DNA of 34,177 nt, from NCBI GenBank assembly GCA_023375785.1, contig SZWC01001607.1, positions 5,604 to 39,780 of the forward strand, in the 5' to 3' direction. This document shows positions 19,911 to 30,859 of the stretch, one piece after another (positions within the stretch are counted from its first letter, which is position 1; the number at the start of each line of letters is the position of its first letter). Position numbers and translations under genes: made by a program. The DNA comes from Penium margaritaceum. Its lineage: Eukaryota > Streptophyta > Zygnematophyceae > Desmidiales > Peniaceae. The notes below the pieces were generated by a model, which did not search any database, was not told the DNA's origin, and worked only from the letters and a program-made list of their open reading frames with translations.

Positions 19911-22399
19911 CAGGCCTAGATGAGACCAACAGAGTGAACAACACTTTTTGAAAACATTACGACTGAGGGCCTTCGTGAGAAAGTCAGCTCTCTGAGACCG
20001 CGTGTCCACCCATGTAACCTGGACAATGCCAACAGCAATGCACTAACGAACAAAATGATGCTGCACATTGATGTGCGTGGTGCGTGAATGATACATGCCG
20101 CTGTTTTCAGCAATGACCTTTGTGCTTTGGTTATCACAGCGTAGAGTGATGCAACGGATGGGTACGCGCAGTTGCTGCAGCAAACGACACAGCCAGACAG
20201 CCTCACACGTGCCTGCACCAAGAGCAACATACTCAGCCTCAGCGGTGCTGCGAGCAACACACCCTTGTTTGCCACTTTTCTAGGAGACTGCAGTGCCACC
20301 GACAAGAAAGATATAGCCCGTTCGACTGCGGGCATCAGAGTCATGCGCCACTCACTGTCTGTGAAGCCGTCCACCACGACTGAGGACTGTGCGCAAAAGT
20401 ACAGTCCAATGCGAGGGGTGGAGAGGGCGTAGCGCACTACTAGAAATGCTGCCTCAAGATGGCGCTCACGGGGGCACTGGGAGAACTGGGAAAGGAAGTT
20501 CACAGCAAACGCCACATCAGCACGGGTGGTAGTGGTGAGGTACATCAAGGAGCCAATGACACGGAGGTACTCAGTTACATCGACTGCCTCCCCCAGTGTG
20601 GACACTTCCCGAGACTTGAGTAAGGACTGACTAGCGGGTGTCATGGGAGTGGACGTCGTGGGAATGGATGTGAGGAGCGGTGCGAACTGCTCCCCCAGGC
20701 TACGGACGTATGCACCCTGATGGACGTGCAAGGTGCGACGCCCCCGGTCACGTTCCAAATCCATGCGAAGAAAGACCCGAGCCGGACCAAGATCCTTCAT
20801 CTTGTATGTCGACTGAAGCAGAGCCTTGGCCGCCGCGACAGATGCGGCGTCAGGAGAGGCAATGAGGAGATCATCCACGTAGACAAGGATGGCGACAAGT
20901 GGCTTGGTGGGGGGACTGAGAAACAACGCGGGATCCACGGTGCTCCGTTTGTACCCCCCCTTTTCAAGGGTCGCTGTGATCTCTTCGTTCCAACAACGTG
21001 GGGACTGTTTCAGGCCATAGAGGGCCTTGTGCAAGTGCCATACCCGGTTTGTACCATCTGAATAGCCGTGTGGCTGCACCATGTAGATCTCCTCATCCAA
21101 TCTACCGCGGAGAAAGGCATTGTTAACATCCATCTGCTCAAGCTCCCAGTCATGTTGGGCAACCAGGCCCAAGAGGGCCCTGGCCGTGGTGTAGCGACCA
21201 ACTGGGGCGAATGTCTCGTCAAAGTCAACACCAGGAATCTGAGGGAATCCTTTTGCGGTGAGACGTGCCTTGTATCGTTCAACTGTGTTGTTAGGGTTCA
21301 GTTTACGATGATACACCCACTTGGCTGCAACTGCCTTGCGGCCCGGTGGGAGGTCGACAAGTTCGTACACATTATGCTCAGACAGTGCATCAATTTCGGC
21401 CTTCATGACCTTCTCCCACAATGATGAACCTGAGGCCGTGCGTGCTGCCTACACCGTCATGGGCTCGGGTGGCAGAGGAGAGAGGCCAGCGGCAGGAAAG
21501 CAAGATGCAACATACCCAGCTACAGATGAGGACAGAGCTGAGTGGAACTCCTCCTTGAAAAGAGAGTAACCAAGTGAGGTGCTGAGGTGCATGACTGACG
21601 CTGCAGTGGACAGAGCAGAGGTAGCAAGACCGAGGGCACGGAGACCAAGGTCACCAGAGACCACGGGATGAGACTGAGAGGGGAGTGCCCGGAGGTGCCC
21701 ACCCCGAGTGTAGGTTGATACCGGTGGGATGGACGGTGCACGCATGGAGGAGGAAGGGTGCTGCTGCACAGACGGAGGTGGGGAGGCCGCAGGGTCAGAT
21801 GGAGAAGAGAGAGCGAGTGGCGGAGACACAACTTCAGTTGGGGGTACAGGGGATGCAGGCGAGACAGCATCAGGAATGGCAGGAGACGGCTGGGGACAAG
21901 GCGCAGTCAGGGGAGCAGAGGAGATAGAGGGACGAGAGGACTGAGAGGGAGACGAGGGCAATGCCGAGTTTGGTTCTGTCGACGAGGCGATAGAGGGTGG
22001 CGAGGGACGCCCAGAGGGGAGAACAGGAGGCCCAGAGGACAGAGGACCACCGCCATCCCGAGAGGTTGGAGGGAGAGACCCACCAAAGCGGGGAGAGTCA
22101 CGCACAAACAGGTGTTTAAAGAAGAGAGCATCACGAGATTCAAGGACACGGCACCGGGAGGGATACCAGAAGCGCCACGCTTTGGAGAAGGGAGAGATGC
22201 CCAGAAAGAAGCAGAGCCGACCACGGGGTGACAGCTTGCTATCGCATTGGTCCGAGGGAACCCACACAGAGGCAAGACACCCCCAGACGCGGGCAAGGCG
22301 GAGGTCCGCACGCCGACCAGTCCAGCGTTCGAAAGCGGTGACAGAGTGAGGAAGAGGACCATGAGGGATACGGTTCCAGATCCAAGTAATGTAGGACAT
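19911..22399 (-). pseudogene. Copia integrase C-terminus, reverse transcriptase and RNase H
   Basis: From 22399 downward: integrase end (NRIPHGPLP), a Ser/Pro-rich linker, an in-frame TAG at 21449-21451, then the RT start (LWEKVMKAEIDAL). RT is well preserved: KWVYHRKLN, FAPVGRYTTARALL, QMDVNNAFLRG, LYGLKQSPRCW and the catalytic LVYVDDLLIA. Synthesis would stop being in register near 20345, where a one-base shift breaks DGFTDSEW from DARSRTGYIFLVGGTAVSW of RNase H. RNase H continues in another frame through CDNQS and ends near 19915 (ADFLTKALSRNVF). Otherwise the domain order and motifs are complete, so the copy is only moderately old. Confidence 0.88.
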
Positions 22400-22403
22400 G
22401 GCC

Positions 22404-23245
22404 TCAAAGGAAAAGAGGGAGAATTACCCGGAGACAGAGGAGGGAGTGAACACCATCAGCAAGGGTGCGGTTCCAGTGCTCAGAGACTCCATTCTGCTGG
22501 GGGGTGTAGGGAGCAGAGGATTCGACCCGGACACCACGAGAGGAGAGGAAGCGAGAGGTGGGACCGAAGAACACACCACCGCGGTCGCTACAAAACACAC
22601 GCAGGGGTCGGTTACATGCACACTCAGCCTGCGGGAGCCATGACTCAAGGAAATCAGTGACATCACTTTTGTGGCGAAGGGCAAAGACCCAACGGTAGCG
22701 TGAGAAATCATCGGTCAAGCACAGGACGTAACGGCCAAGGCCGCCAAGGAAGTCATAGGGTAACGGGCCCATGACATCAGCGTGCACCAGTTCGAGAGGG
22801 TGAGCAGTGGTGGACTCAGAGTTGGAGAAAGGGGAACGGTGCATTTTGCCACTAGCACAGTCAAGACAGGTGGACGTGCAGGGAGGAGCAAACGTGGCAG
22901 GGTCAAGGCCAAGGGCGGGCCAAAGGCGAAGAAGGCGCTGGATGGCAGCAGTGTGAATGTGGGAGAGGCAGCGATGCGGAAGTTCCGTATGCTCGGGGGA
23001 TAAGGACGGTGCAACGTGAACAAGAGCGGACGTAGCGGAAGACAAGGGCAACATTAGTGGGACACGGAACAAGGAATCACACCGCACACCACGAAGAACA
23101 ACATGGCCAGACGAGCGCAGACAGATAGAGGCAAGGCCACGACTGGAGGAGAAGTCCATGCCCTGGTCATCAAGGGTGGTCACAGAGAGAAGACTGACTT
23201 CAAGATCAGGCACGTACAACATGTCAGGAAGCCTCGGTGGCTTCG
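22404..23245 (-). pseudogene. Copia integrase with end of protease
   Basis: Minus-strand frame beginning at the copia/chromovirus junction. The first residues, LPDMLYVPDLEVSLLSV, are the conserved end of copia protease (VLYVPDL-x2-NLLS). Integrase follows: zinc-binding HHCC (HRCLSHIHTAAIQR, then CLDCASGKMHR), and the catalytic core D in LVHADVMGP, D in FCSDRGGVFF and E in NGVSEHWNRTL. A frameshift near 22420 separates it from the rest of integrase. Catalytic residues are all present but the frame is broken. Confidence 0.88.
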
Positions 23246-23274
23246 TCCGTTCAATCAGGCTTCGCGGGGTCCGG

Positions 23275-23664
23275 TCGGACAAGTTGAAACCCCGGTGGCT
23301 TGGTCCGTTCAAGGTGCTCGAAATGTGGACACCCGTGGTGGCACGGTTGGCCCTCCCGCCTTCCATCCCAGTCCACGACGTGTTCCACATCTCCAAGCTC
23401 AAGCTCTACCATGACCCGGTCGAGAATGTTCCTCGTCGTAGTTCAGAGCCTCCCCCTCCGGTGGTGATCGAGGGCGAGCAAGAGTTTGAGGTGGAGGTCA
23501 TCCTTGACCACCGTCGGCGTGGCCGTGGATGGGAGTACCTGGTCAGGTGGAAGGGCTACGATGCGGCCCACAACTCATGGGAGCCTAGCCACAACTTCAA
23601 CGTTGGCGGGGTGAATGCCATCCTCCAAGAGTATCAAGAGCGAACCGGGGCGGCTCGCTCCTAA
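23275..23664 (+). pseudogene. C integrase C-terminus and chromodomain (partial)
   Basis: An open stretch of about 130 codons with no stops, ending TAA 23662. KLKPRWLGPFKVLE is the conserved C-terminal beta-barrel of chromoviral integrase, followed by VHDVFHISKLKLYH. The chromodomain follows: EVEVILDHRRRGRGWEYLVR, then WKGYDAAHNSWEPSHNF with the aromatic cage positions preserved. Compared with B1 and B2 this piece is clean of stops, so C is the youngest chromovirus here. The 5' rest of pol is absent. Confidence 0.88.
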
Positions 23665-23675
23665 AGGGGGGGCAG

Positions 23676-24442
23676 TGTAAGTCGGACAGTGCCAACGGCA
23701 CTGAACACGGTTTAAGACTTCCTTGAATGTGTAATCTGACTGTGGATTTGGAATCTACAGGAAAAACCGTGCCAGATCGACCCAAGAACGGGGTCGATCC
23801 ATCAAGAATTGAGGAAGTTACGTCCGGCCGAAGGTTGGACCGGCCGAGCGGAAAACAGGTGACGGGAAGTCATCCCCAAGGACCAAGGCTCGACCCTCGG
23901 AAGACCCAACAAGGCCGAAGCGCCCCTTGGGGCCCGGTTAGTCAATGAATCAAGGATCATTGAGGACCAAGGGTGCTTCGGAATGGCGCCCCGTTGTGTT
24001 ATTGCCAGAGAGGGCGCTTCGGGCGGCCGTCACCGCCGCTAGTGGTGCTGCAAGCGGCAGATTGTCGTGGTTCACGGAAACGGCCATATCTCAGCCGTTC
24101 CTCCACGGAATGATGTGATTCTTGGTGCGTTAGAAATCTGGGAAGATGAGCTACGTGTTGCTAACACGTAGCTCATCCCAGGTCCATACGGAGCCGTGCA
24201 CGGCTCGGCGACCTCGGGTCACCTAGGATGTGTCATCATGTACATATAGTCTTGTATGTTGACACTTGAATAACAAGTACAGTTTACTCCCACTATGTCA
24301 CACATGTTCCCGAAATCCCCCAAGACGACCCTATGCTTCCACAAACCCGAAAAGGTGTGCACCGGCTTCCCTTTGGTCGCTGTTGCCGCCGGTTGGTGCC
24401 TACACCATCCGGTTGAGTCTAGCACACCGCGCCCGGTTTACA
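23676..24442 (+). repeat. 3' LTR of C
   Basis: Begins TGTAAGTCGGACAG just after the purine tract AAAGGGGGGGCAG and ends CCCGGTTTACA, giving a TGTAA/TTACA inverted end pair. Length 767 bp. Contains a perfect hairpin at 24145-24177. Confidence 0.75.
24145..24177. other. Perfect 15-bp hairpin in the C LTR
   Basis: GATGAGCTACGTGTT, a 3-nt loop GCT, then its exact complement AACACGTAGCTCATC. It is not followed by a U-run; role unknown. Confidence 0.85.
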
Positions 24443-24856
24443 CCGAACGTTATGACAGCTTCGACCATCCTCGTGAACCTACAAACAGAAGTGTCATGAC
24501 CTTTCGGTCGACTTGTGGACGACTCGTGACGAATTCAGATTTATACAGATGCATTACGCGTCTCCACCGTCGATTCTAAAAAACCCTCCACTTCTCGGCA
24601 GACCTTCTTGAATCCAACCACTTACAACGCAACTTTGCACGTGTCACTCGACATCGAACCCAACGACCCCGACTGTGCTTCATTCGTAACTCGTCACTTG
24701 TGTATATATATATATGTATATGTTCGATGATTTGGACACTTGTTATCGAAGTACACTTATCGCTAATTATAAATTTCTCAAGTGCTCCAAATTCTAAATC
24801 GTGTTTTGCCTCACAACCTCTACCTGTTCACCACCTATGCTCCGTTCGGCGTAACA
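24443..24856 (+). repeat. B2 5' LTR, 3' portion
   Basis: Aligns with the other B LTRs from CGAACGTTATGACAGCTTCGACC to the end CGGCGTAACA. It includes CAGATTTATACAG (putative TATA box, about 24536-24548) and a (TA)n tract around 24702-24721 that the other copies have shorter or lack. Confidence 0.85.
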
Positions 24857-24980
24857 CTTAGTAGCACACCGCAGCGATGCTGGAGAGGCATCTGAGTACT
24901 CCACCCATCCAGAGGACTACCTCGCACAAGTCTTCAGCACATCTCGCACATCAAGACTTCACAGACTTTACGACTACGAC

Positions 24981-26200
24981 GTGAGGCGAGCAAGTGCAAC
25001 CGACGACCAACAGCAGGTCCTCAGCGACGACTTCGGCGATGGAGGATCACAACGTGCCAATGCACGCGAACCCCGAAGTGACAACAGACGCTGGCGTGGC
25101 TGGCTTTGCGGGAGCTGGAACTACCCCTATAGCCTCAGTGACCAATCCGGTTGCGGATCCGATAGCAATGAGCCAGCCACCCCTACCGGCAGCCTCGACG
25201 ATGACAACAGGGATGACTGGTGGCACGAGACGACAGGCGGGGATCAATGAGGAACTGGCAAAAAGGATCTCTGCGCTCAAGGGCATCCACAGCCACCTGC
25301 TCCAACAACTCAACGTCGTGATGTAGGCACTTTGCAACGCAAGCGCGCCTGAAGCGGTGCTCATCGAGAGAATTTCCCAACTATTGAGCGAACTCAAAAT
25401 TTGTCTGGCTCCACCAGAATCATTCAATCCTGCAAAATCGAAAGAATCAGCGGTTTGGATGTGGCTGACGAGTTTGGAGGTGTAATTTACCGCTGCCGGG
25501 GTCAATGACGATCAGAAGGAAATTGACCTCACGCATGCGCTTTTGCGTTGCATGGCATCAAGTTAGTGGTCTGACCTAAAGACCACCCAACGGCAGCAGG
25601 AGACCAACGGAGCATCCTCAACGGGTCACGGCGCCCGTTTCACATCACCGACCGCAGGTGTTCTACCCCTGGAGCAGATCAACCCGTAGTGGCAAGACGC
25701 GCTGACGCCACAAACCAACTGGAATGAATTCTCGCACACAGTGCTCGCGCACTTTGGACGACTGAACGAAAAGTCTGACGCATAGTACAAACTCCACAGC
25801 AGTCCTATGTGACGGAGTACACGCGGAGATTCTGCGAGATCATCACCGGAGAAGACATCGTCCCAGACAAACTCTGTTTTCACTACAACAACGGCCTGAA
25901 GCAAGATATCTGGTGAGCAATCACTTTCTTCGGCATCAAGAACGATTTTCCTCGGATGATCTGAGGAGCAGAAAGGATCGACAACGCCGACTACAATGCC
26001 TGGATCCAAGAATCCTACGGCTGGCGACCTCCTAACCACAATTATAGTGGGAATGGAAAAACCCAGTCGACGGACTCCTCGACTCCGATGGATGTAGACG
26101 CCGTCGACCAGAGAGACACGCAAACCTGCTACAACTATGGATAAGTCGGGCACATCGCTCGAAATTGTTGAAGGAAGCAGCAAGCCAAAAAGGGAGGAAG
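24981..26200 (+). pseudogene. B2 gag
   Basis: A frame beginning about 24994 gives an N-terminal Gly/Thr-rich part and a helix (INEELAKRISALKGIHSHLL), with a stop at 25324. In-frame continuation shows capsid-like WMWLTSLEV and further stops. The knuckle near 26133 is degraded to CYNYG-stop-VGHIARNC, losing its second Cys. B1 keeps that knuckle intact, which confirms the identification. Gag would form the virus-like particle and bind RNA. Confidence 0.7.
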
Positions 26201-26238
26201 TCACAGAAGAATAATTTGGGAAACGACAGAGGGTAGGA

Positions 26239-26670
26239 GTGAATGGCGCAAGTCTTGTTCGTGAGAAGCGATTTGCGCCAAAACATTGCCCATCTGAACG
26301 GCCCACATCACAACAGAGGGCATCTCAGATCGCAACATTCAACAAGGAGTACGAGGACAACCAACCGGCGATACTGCTAAAAGTTCAGCCTCAAGGATGC
26401 AGAAGTTGCATAACGGTACCGGCACAGTTCGATGGAGGAGCATCACATAGCTTCGTGAGCAACGACATGGTTCGCAAGCTGGGTTTACAGACCAAACCAG
26501 GGGTATTTGAAGGAAAACTTGTCGACGGGAGACTACAGATACGGAGACTCCAAGAACCACTACGACTACAAGTTGGAGATCTTTGGGATGTAACGGTATG
26601 GAGGACTTGTCCAATGAGCAATCACAAAATAATCCTTGGACGAGATTTCCTGTACCAAGACAATCCGTAG
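26239..26670 (+). pseudogene. B2 aspartic protease region
   Basis: An open stretch of 143 codons containing VPAQFDGGASHSFVSNDMV, with the retropepsin D-x-G active-site triad as DGG, then the second half IILGRDFLYQDNP, which is the conserved ILG-x-DFL flap/dimer motif. The stop at 26668 interrupts what should continue into RT. Confidence 0.8.
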
Positions 26671-26939
26671 GTCGAATGGAACACCGGCGACGTCTACGTG
26701 GAGATCGACGGTGCCAAACGACAACTTCCATGAGCGGGACGGAAGCCGACAGCGGAAGCAGCAGGGGATATCGCGGGAGCCGAAAAGTGACAACCGGTGC
26801 AACTAATACCGCTCACCATGGCCAAGCACTGTATACGAAGAGGAGCTTGTACGTGGCTCGTACATCTCGAGCCAATGAGAGAAGCGGAAGTGGTAGCAGG
26901 TGACTCACCATCGGCCTCATCAGCCTCGACGAAATTCGC

Positions 26940-27760
26940 GATGGTACCCAAAGACATTCACACCACTCATTGAGGAGTTTGCGAACATCTTCCCCGATGA
27001 ACTCCCGAAACCTTAACTCCTCAACGAGACATCAACCATCACATCGAAGTAAAGCCGGGCAGCAGACCTACCGTCCGAGGAGCCTATCGGATGAGCGATC
27101 ACGAGCTAACCGAGTTGAAAAAGCAGCTCGACGAGATGCTCGGTCAGGGGTTCATCCACCCTTCCACGTCACCATACGCCGCACGAGTACAATTCGTGAA
27201 AAAGAAAACCAACAAGATGCAGATGTGCATGGATTATCGAGCATTGAACAACGCTACCATCAAGAACCGCTACCTCTCCCTTGAGCCGGCGAATTTTTTG
27301 ACCAACTCCAAGGAGCCCGAATTGTCAACAAAATCGACTTATGCAACGAATATTACGAAAAACGTGTGGCAGCCGCCGTCATCGATAAGACAGCACTCCA
27401 AACTCGCTACGGGTACTTCGATTTCACGGTTATGTTGTTCAGACTCTCGAAAGCTCGAGCAATGTTCATGGCATCAATGAACAATGTTTTTCATCCGTAC
27501 CTCAACAATTTTGTCGTGGTATACCTCGATGACATTCTCGTGTACAGCCGCACCCAGGAAGAGCACGATGGACATCTCCAAAAAAAGTTCTCAAATATGT
27601 AGAAAGAGAAGTTTTTTGCAAGACTCTCAAAATGCGACGACTTCGGTCGTCATTCGATCGAGTTTTTGGGTCACGTCATCAATGGTGGATGGATGACTAT
27701 GGATCCAAAATTTGTGGCAGCAGTCGCTGATTGGCCGACGCCGACCAGCGTTTGAAAACT
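26940..27760 (+). pseudogene. B2 reverse transcriptase
   Basis: Starts with the lead-in VPKDIHTTH-like/FANIFPDELP and RDINHHIEVKPGS, then YRMSDHELTELKKQLDEML, SPYAARVQFVKKK and MCMDYRALNN. A frame change near 27270 interrupts the middle part; the DNA still shows the relics of RIDELLDQLQGA and SKIDL. The 27366-27600 frame restores RYGYFDFTVMLF and the catalytic VVYLDDILVYS. In most Ty3 RTs the motif is YxDD; here it is YLDD. All motifs are in order but the frame is broken. Confidence 0.85.
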
Positions 27761-27839
27761 GCAAATTTTTCTCGGATTTTGTAATTACTAACTGCGATTT
27801 GTGAGGGACTACGTGCGAGTGTCATTGGCTCTTTCTGAC

Positions 27840-28340
27840 CTCACTCCAAAAGAAAATGAGTGACGGTGGGAAGACAGCGAACAAGAAGCGTTCACCGTTT
27901 TGCGGAACGCTCTAACCTTAGCGCCAACCCTATGATTAGCCAATCCGACGATCGACTACGTCATGGCTACGGATGCATCAGACCGAGCCATTGGCGCGAT
28001 TCTTCTGCAAGATCATGGCAACGGCAAACAACCGGTCGCCTACATGTCTAAAAAATTGTGAGGACCGGAACTCAACTGCGCGGTCTACGAAAAGGAGATA
28101 CTGGCGGTCGTGCACACGTTCAAGACGTGACGATGCTACCTGGAGTGACACCGATGCATCGTGTGCACCGACCTCCATGCATTGAAATATTTGAAGATGC
28201 AGCCGAATCTCAGCCGATGTCAAACCCGATGAATGGAGTTCCTCGAGTTCGGGTTCGACTATGAAATCAAGTACCAACCAAGAAAAATCAATCTGTCGGA
28301 TGCACTCAGCCGCCGACCAGATTTGAAGACCGACGTGGCA
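27840..28340 (+). pseudogene. B2 RNase H
   Basis: About 27958-28060 reads YVMATDASDRAIGAILLQDH then VAYMSKKL, the TDAS...GA-x-L block of Ty3 RNase H. It continues with AVYEKEILAVVHTFKT, a TGA in place of Trp, RCYLE, another TGA and HRCIVCTDLHALKYL, and ends FDYEIKYQPRKINLSDALSR, the conserved link to integrase. The TGG-to-TGA change is confirmed by the inverted B1 fragment, which keeps Trp. Confidence 0.85.
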
Positions 28341-28429
28341 ACCCTACAAGTGCAGCGAGCCCCTATCTCGAGCGATTGTTCACACGAGGCTACGATCAGC
28401 ATGGCGGATATGATAAAACCAAGTTCTGG

Positions 28430-29400
28430 TTCGACGCACCCTACTGGCGCCGTCGCTTCACTCGCCAGGTAGTCGTTCCCCAGAACGACGAACTTCGACG
28501 TATGCTTCTCAAAGAATGCCACGACACCGGTCCAGGTGGACACTTTGCAGAGGACAAGACGCTAAAAAATTTGGCGAAAAACTACTAGTGGGACAGAATG
28601 CAATCCCACGTGGCCAACGTTTGCAAGACAAGCGACACATGTCACCGACAAAAATCTCGTCGCACAAGGCAACCCGGACTTCGGCAGCCACTCCCCGTTC
28701 TGACGGAACCATGGGCAGACATCTCCATGGACTTCGTCACCGGATTACGGTGACACCCGAGAGATATAACGCCATCCTCGTGGACGTCGACAGGTTTTCT
28801 AAAATGTCCCACTTCATCCCGACAACGACCACCGTCACCGCTAAAGGAACAGCACGGCTGTTTCTAAACAACATCGTACGGCTACACGGCGTACCAAGAA
28901 CCATCACAAGCGACAAAGACGGACGATTTACGAGCCGTTTTTGGTGCGAATTGATGACTCGCTACGAAAGCAGAATTCAAATTTCGATGGCGTTTCATCC
29001 TCAAACCGACGGTCAAACCGAGCGAACAAATCAGACGCTTGAACAACTGTTGTGAACACTATCCGAACCTCATCGGATGTATTGGGCACAAAAACTCCCA
29101 ACCGCCGAAATCGCATACAACTTGGTAGCTTCCACCGCAACAGGTAAAACTCCATTTGAAGTGGTGTATGGCAGACTTCCCACCACACCTGCCGGACTAC
29201 AAAGTCGCAGTAATATTCCAGCAGTCGACGTTCAACGACGAGACTTCACCACCGTTTGGTAGGAAACACGACAGGCTCTCGCGAAGACACAAGCAGTAAT
29301 GAAGCGAGCAGCTGACCAACATCGCAACGACGACATCTTCACCGCTAGCGATCGAGTCCTCCTCAGCTCGGCGAACATCAAGCTTTGAGGATCGGATTGT
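28430..29400 (+). pseudogene. B2 integrase
   Basis: The zinc-binding N-terminus is visible as LLKECHDTGPGGHFAEDKTL and then CKTSDTCHRQK (HHCC-like). The catalytic core begins ADISMDFVTGL, carries D in ITSDKDGRFTSRFW and E in HPQTDGQTERTNQTLEQLL. After a stop at 29053 the sequence continues with MYWAQKLPTAEIAYN and TPFEVVYGRLP. The frame is broken in several places; the three catalytic residues of D,D-35-E type remain. Confidence 0.85.
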
Positions 29401-29559
29401 TCGAAGCTCAAACCTTGATGGTTGGGACCATTTGAGATCGAACGCATGCAAACCCCTGTCGTTGTGCGACTCGAACTCCCTGAAACTATGCAAGTTCATC
29501 ACGTGTTACATGTCAGCAGACAAGCACTACCAAGAACCCGGAGAGGACTTCTTTAGTAG

Positions 29560-29800
29560 AGATGTCCCTCCTCCGCCTCCTGTTCGAGTAGAAAAAGACA
29601 CAGAGAACGACATCGAGGACATCCTGGGCCATCGACGACAAGGCAAGCCGACAGAATATCTCGTCAAGTGGCTCGGCTACGAAGCCGAGCATAACAGCTC
29701 GAAGCCCTACGACAATCTTCGAGACATCGATCATCTCATCGACGGCTACTACCGCCGTCTCCGGGCCACGTCTATACGCGAACCGGGACGTCGTAGCTAA
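29560..29800 (+). pseudogene. B2 chromodomain (end of integrase)
   Basis: DIEDILGHRRQGKPTEYLVK followed by WLGYEAEHNSSKPYDNLRD. The Trp in the usual WEP position is changed to SKP, which removes one aromatic residue of the histone-methyl-lysine cage; B1 and C keep WEP. The frame is open to TAA at 29798-29800, directly before the polypurine tract. Confidence 0.85.
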
Positions 29801-29811
29801 AAGGGGGGCAG
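29799..29811 (+). other. B2 polypurine tract
   Basis: AAAAGGGGGGCAG runs up to the LTR start TGTTACG at 29812. Confidence 0.8.
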
Positions 29812-30066
29812 TGTTACGTACCAGACATACACGAGTCCCTAATCTTCTAGAGTAGGCATTTCTGTTATTACACAAAGAGGCTATCGCGTCAAGAGGACTA
29901 CGATATTCACTCTGACGGCCGAGGTCAAACTGGCCAACTGCCCCGCCCCCAGTGGATGTTCCCAAACCTTCCGACAACTTGGACCATCCTCGCGAACCTA
30001 TGAACAGAAGTATCATGACCTATCGGTCAACTTCTGGACGACTCACGACGAATCCAGATTTATAAA
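29812..30066 (+). repeat. B2 3' LTR, first part
   Basis: Begins TGTTACGTACCAGAC and is cut after CCAGATTTATAAA by the hairpin-rich DNA element. The LTR resumes in the copy of TTTATA at 32288. Confidence 0.85.
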
Positions 30067-30351
30067 GGGACGGTGTTGTAAAATACTCATCGTTTCGTAC
30101 GGTTGATGAGTGGTGTCCATAAGCGAAAACGAAAAGATGGCAGTGTCCAAAGTTGATGAGTGGTGTCCATAAGCGAAAACGAAAAGATGGCAGTGTCCAA
30201 AGTCGAAAACGGAAAGCCGGCGGTGTCCACAGTGGCGAACGGAATGACACCGGTGCCCTTGTTTTTCATCGAGCGAGCAAAACACACAGGGCTGATGTAT
30301 GTTTAATGTAAATAACACATTTTATGTGGATTTTGACTTCGAGCTTCGCCG

Positions 30352-30412
30352 GTCATCGCGAGCTCGTAGGAGGAGTTTCGCGGCGAAACCTCCCTGCGAG
30401 CTCGTGATGTCC
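30352..30412. other. Hairpin H1 (GAGCTCG...GAGGAGTTTCGC)
   Basis: An imperfect inverted repeat: GAGCTCGTAGGAGGAGTTTC pairs with GAAACCTCCCTGCGAGCTC across a short GCGGC loop. The same hairpin recurs at about 30797-30856 in the inner copy. Confidence 0.8.
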
Positions 30413-30599
30413 CTGCCAAACCCCCTATTTGAATTAGGGGGGTTGTCGTAGGTTTGGGGGGGTTTGTAAGATGCGGCGCACGCTGTGATAGAAGAAAGGG
30501 GACCTGCCGGGCCCCGCTACCGCGGGGCGCGGCAGGTGCCCGGGCAAGTAAAAAAATAAGGACGAAGTTGTTATATGCCCATGGTTGCCGCCGATAGAT

Positions 30600-30700
30600 C
30601 CGCGGTGTCCATTGTCGATTTCGACCCGCACGCGGTGCCCAAAGTCGATTTCGACCCGCACGCGGTGCCCATAGTCGAAAATGACCCGCACGCGGTGCCC
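30600..30700. repeat. 30-bp subrepeats in the left arm
   Basis: Three and a half units of CGCGGTGCCCAAAGTCGATT + TCGACCCGCA. The right arm (31728-31826) carries the same units inverted. In one frame they encode a decapeptide such as AVPKVDFDPH. Confidence 0.9.
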
Positions 30701-30859
30701 ATGTTTTTCGTCGTGAGAGCGAAAATGGGCACGGCTGATATATTTTTCATGTATATATCACTTTCGACATGTTTTTTGACATTGACCTTCGCCGGTCGTC
30801 GCGAGCTCGCAGGAGGAGTTTCGCGCCGAAACCTCCCTACGAGCTCGCGATGACCCTAC

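Larger units (their letters stand above)
18135..23245 (-). mobile_element. Ty1/copia retrotransposon, 5'-truncated
   Basis: Reading on the minus strand: end of protease, integrase, reverse transcriptase, RNase H, then 3' LTR. The integrase-before-RT order defines Ty1/copia. The gag gene and 5' LTR are missing because the sequence switches at about 23245 into a plus-strand chromovirus. ATGAT at 18130-18134 would be the target duplication on this side. The element carries frameshifts and a stop and holds an 843-bp DNA element at 19064-19906. Confidence 0.88.
23250..24442 (+). mobile_element. C: 3' end of a second chromovirus
   Basis: Only the integrase C-terminus, chromodomain, polypurine tract and 3' LTR remain. 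It belongs to a different family from B, because its LTR (TGTAAG...TTTACA) and chromodomain sequence differ. Downstream it abuts the B2 5' LTR, so it was probably inserted there; upstream it is fused to the inverted copia element. Confidence 0.82.

Noticed and set aside
21685..23003. Plus-strand frames opposite the copia pol gene
   Set aside because: The minus strand carries clear integrase motifs; these are opposite-strand shadows.
30575..30853. Protein made of decapeptide repeats in the hairpin element
   Set aside because: The 30-bp DNA units lie in inverted arms and are better explained as terminal repeat structure.
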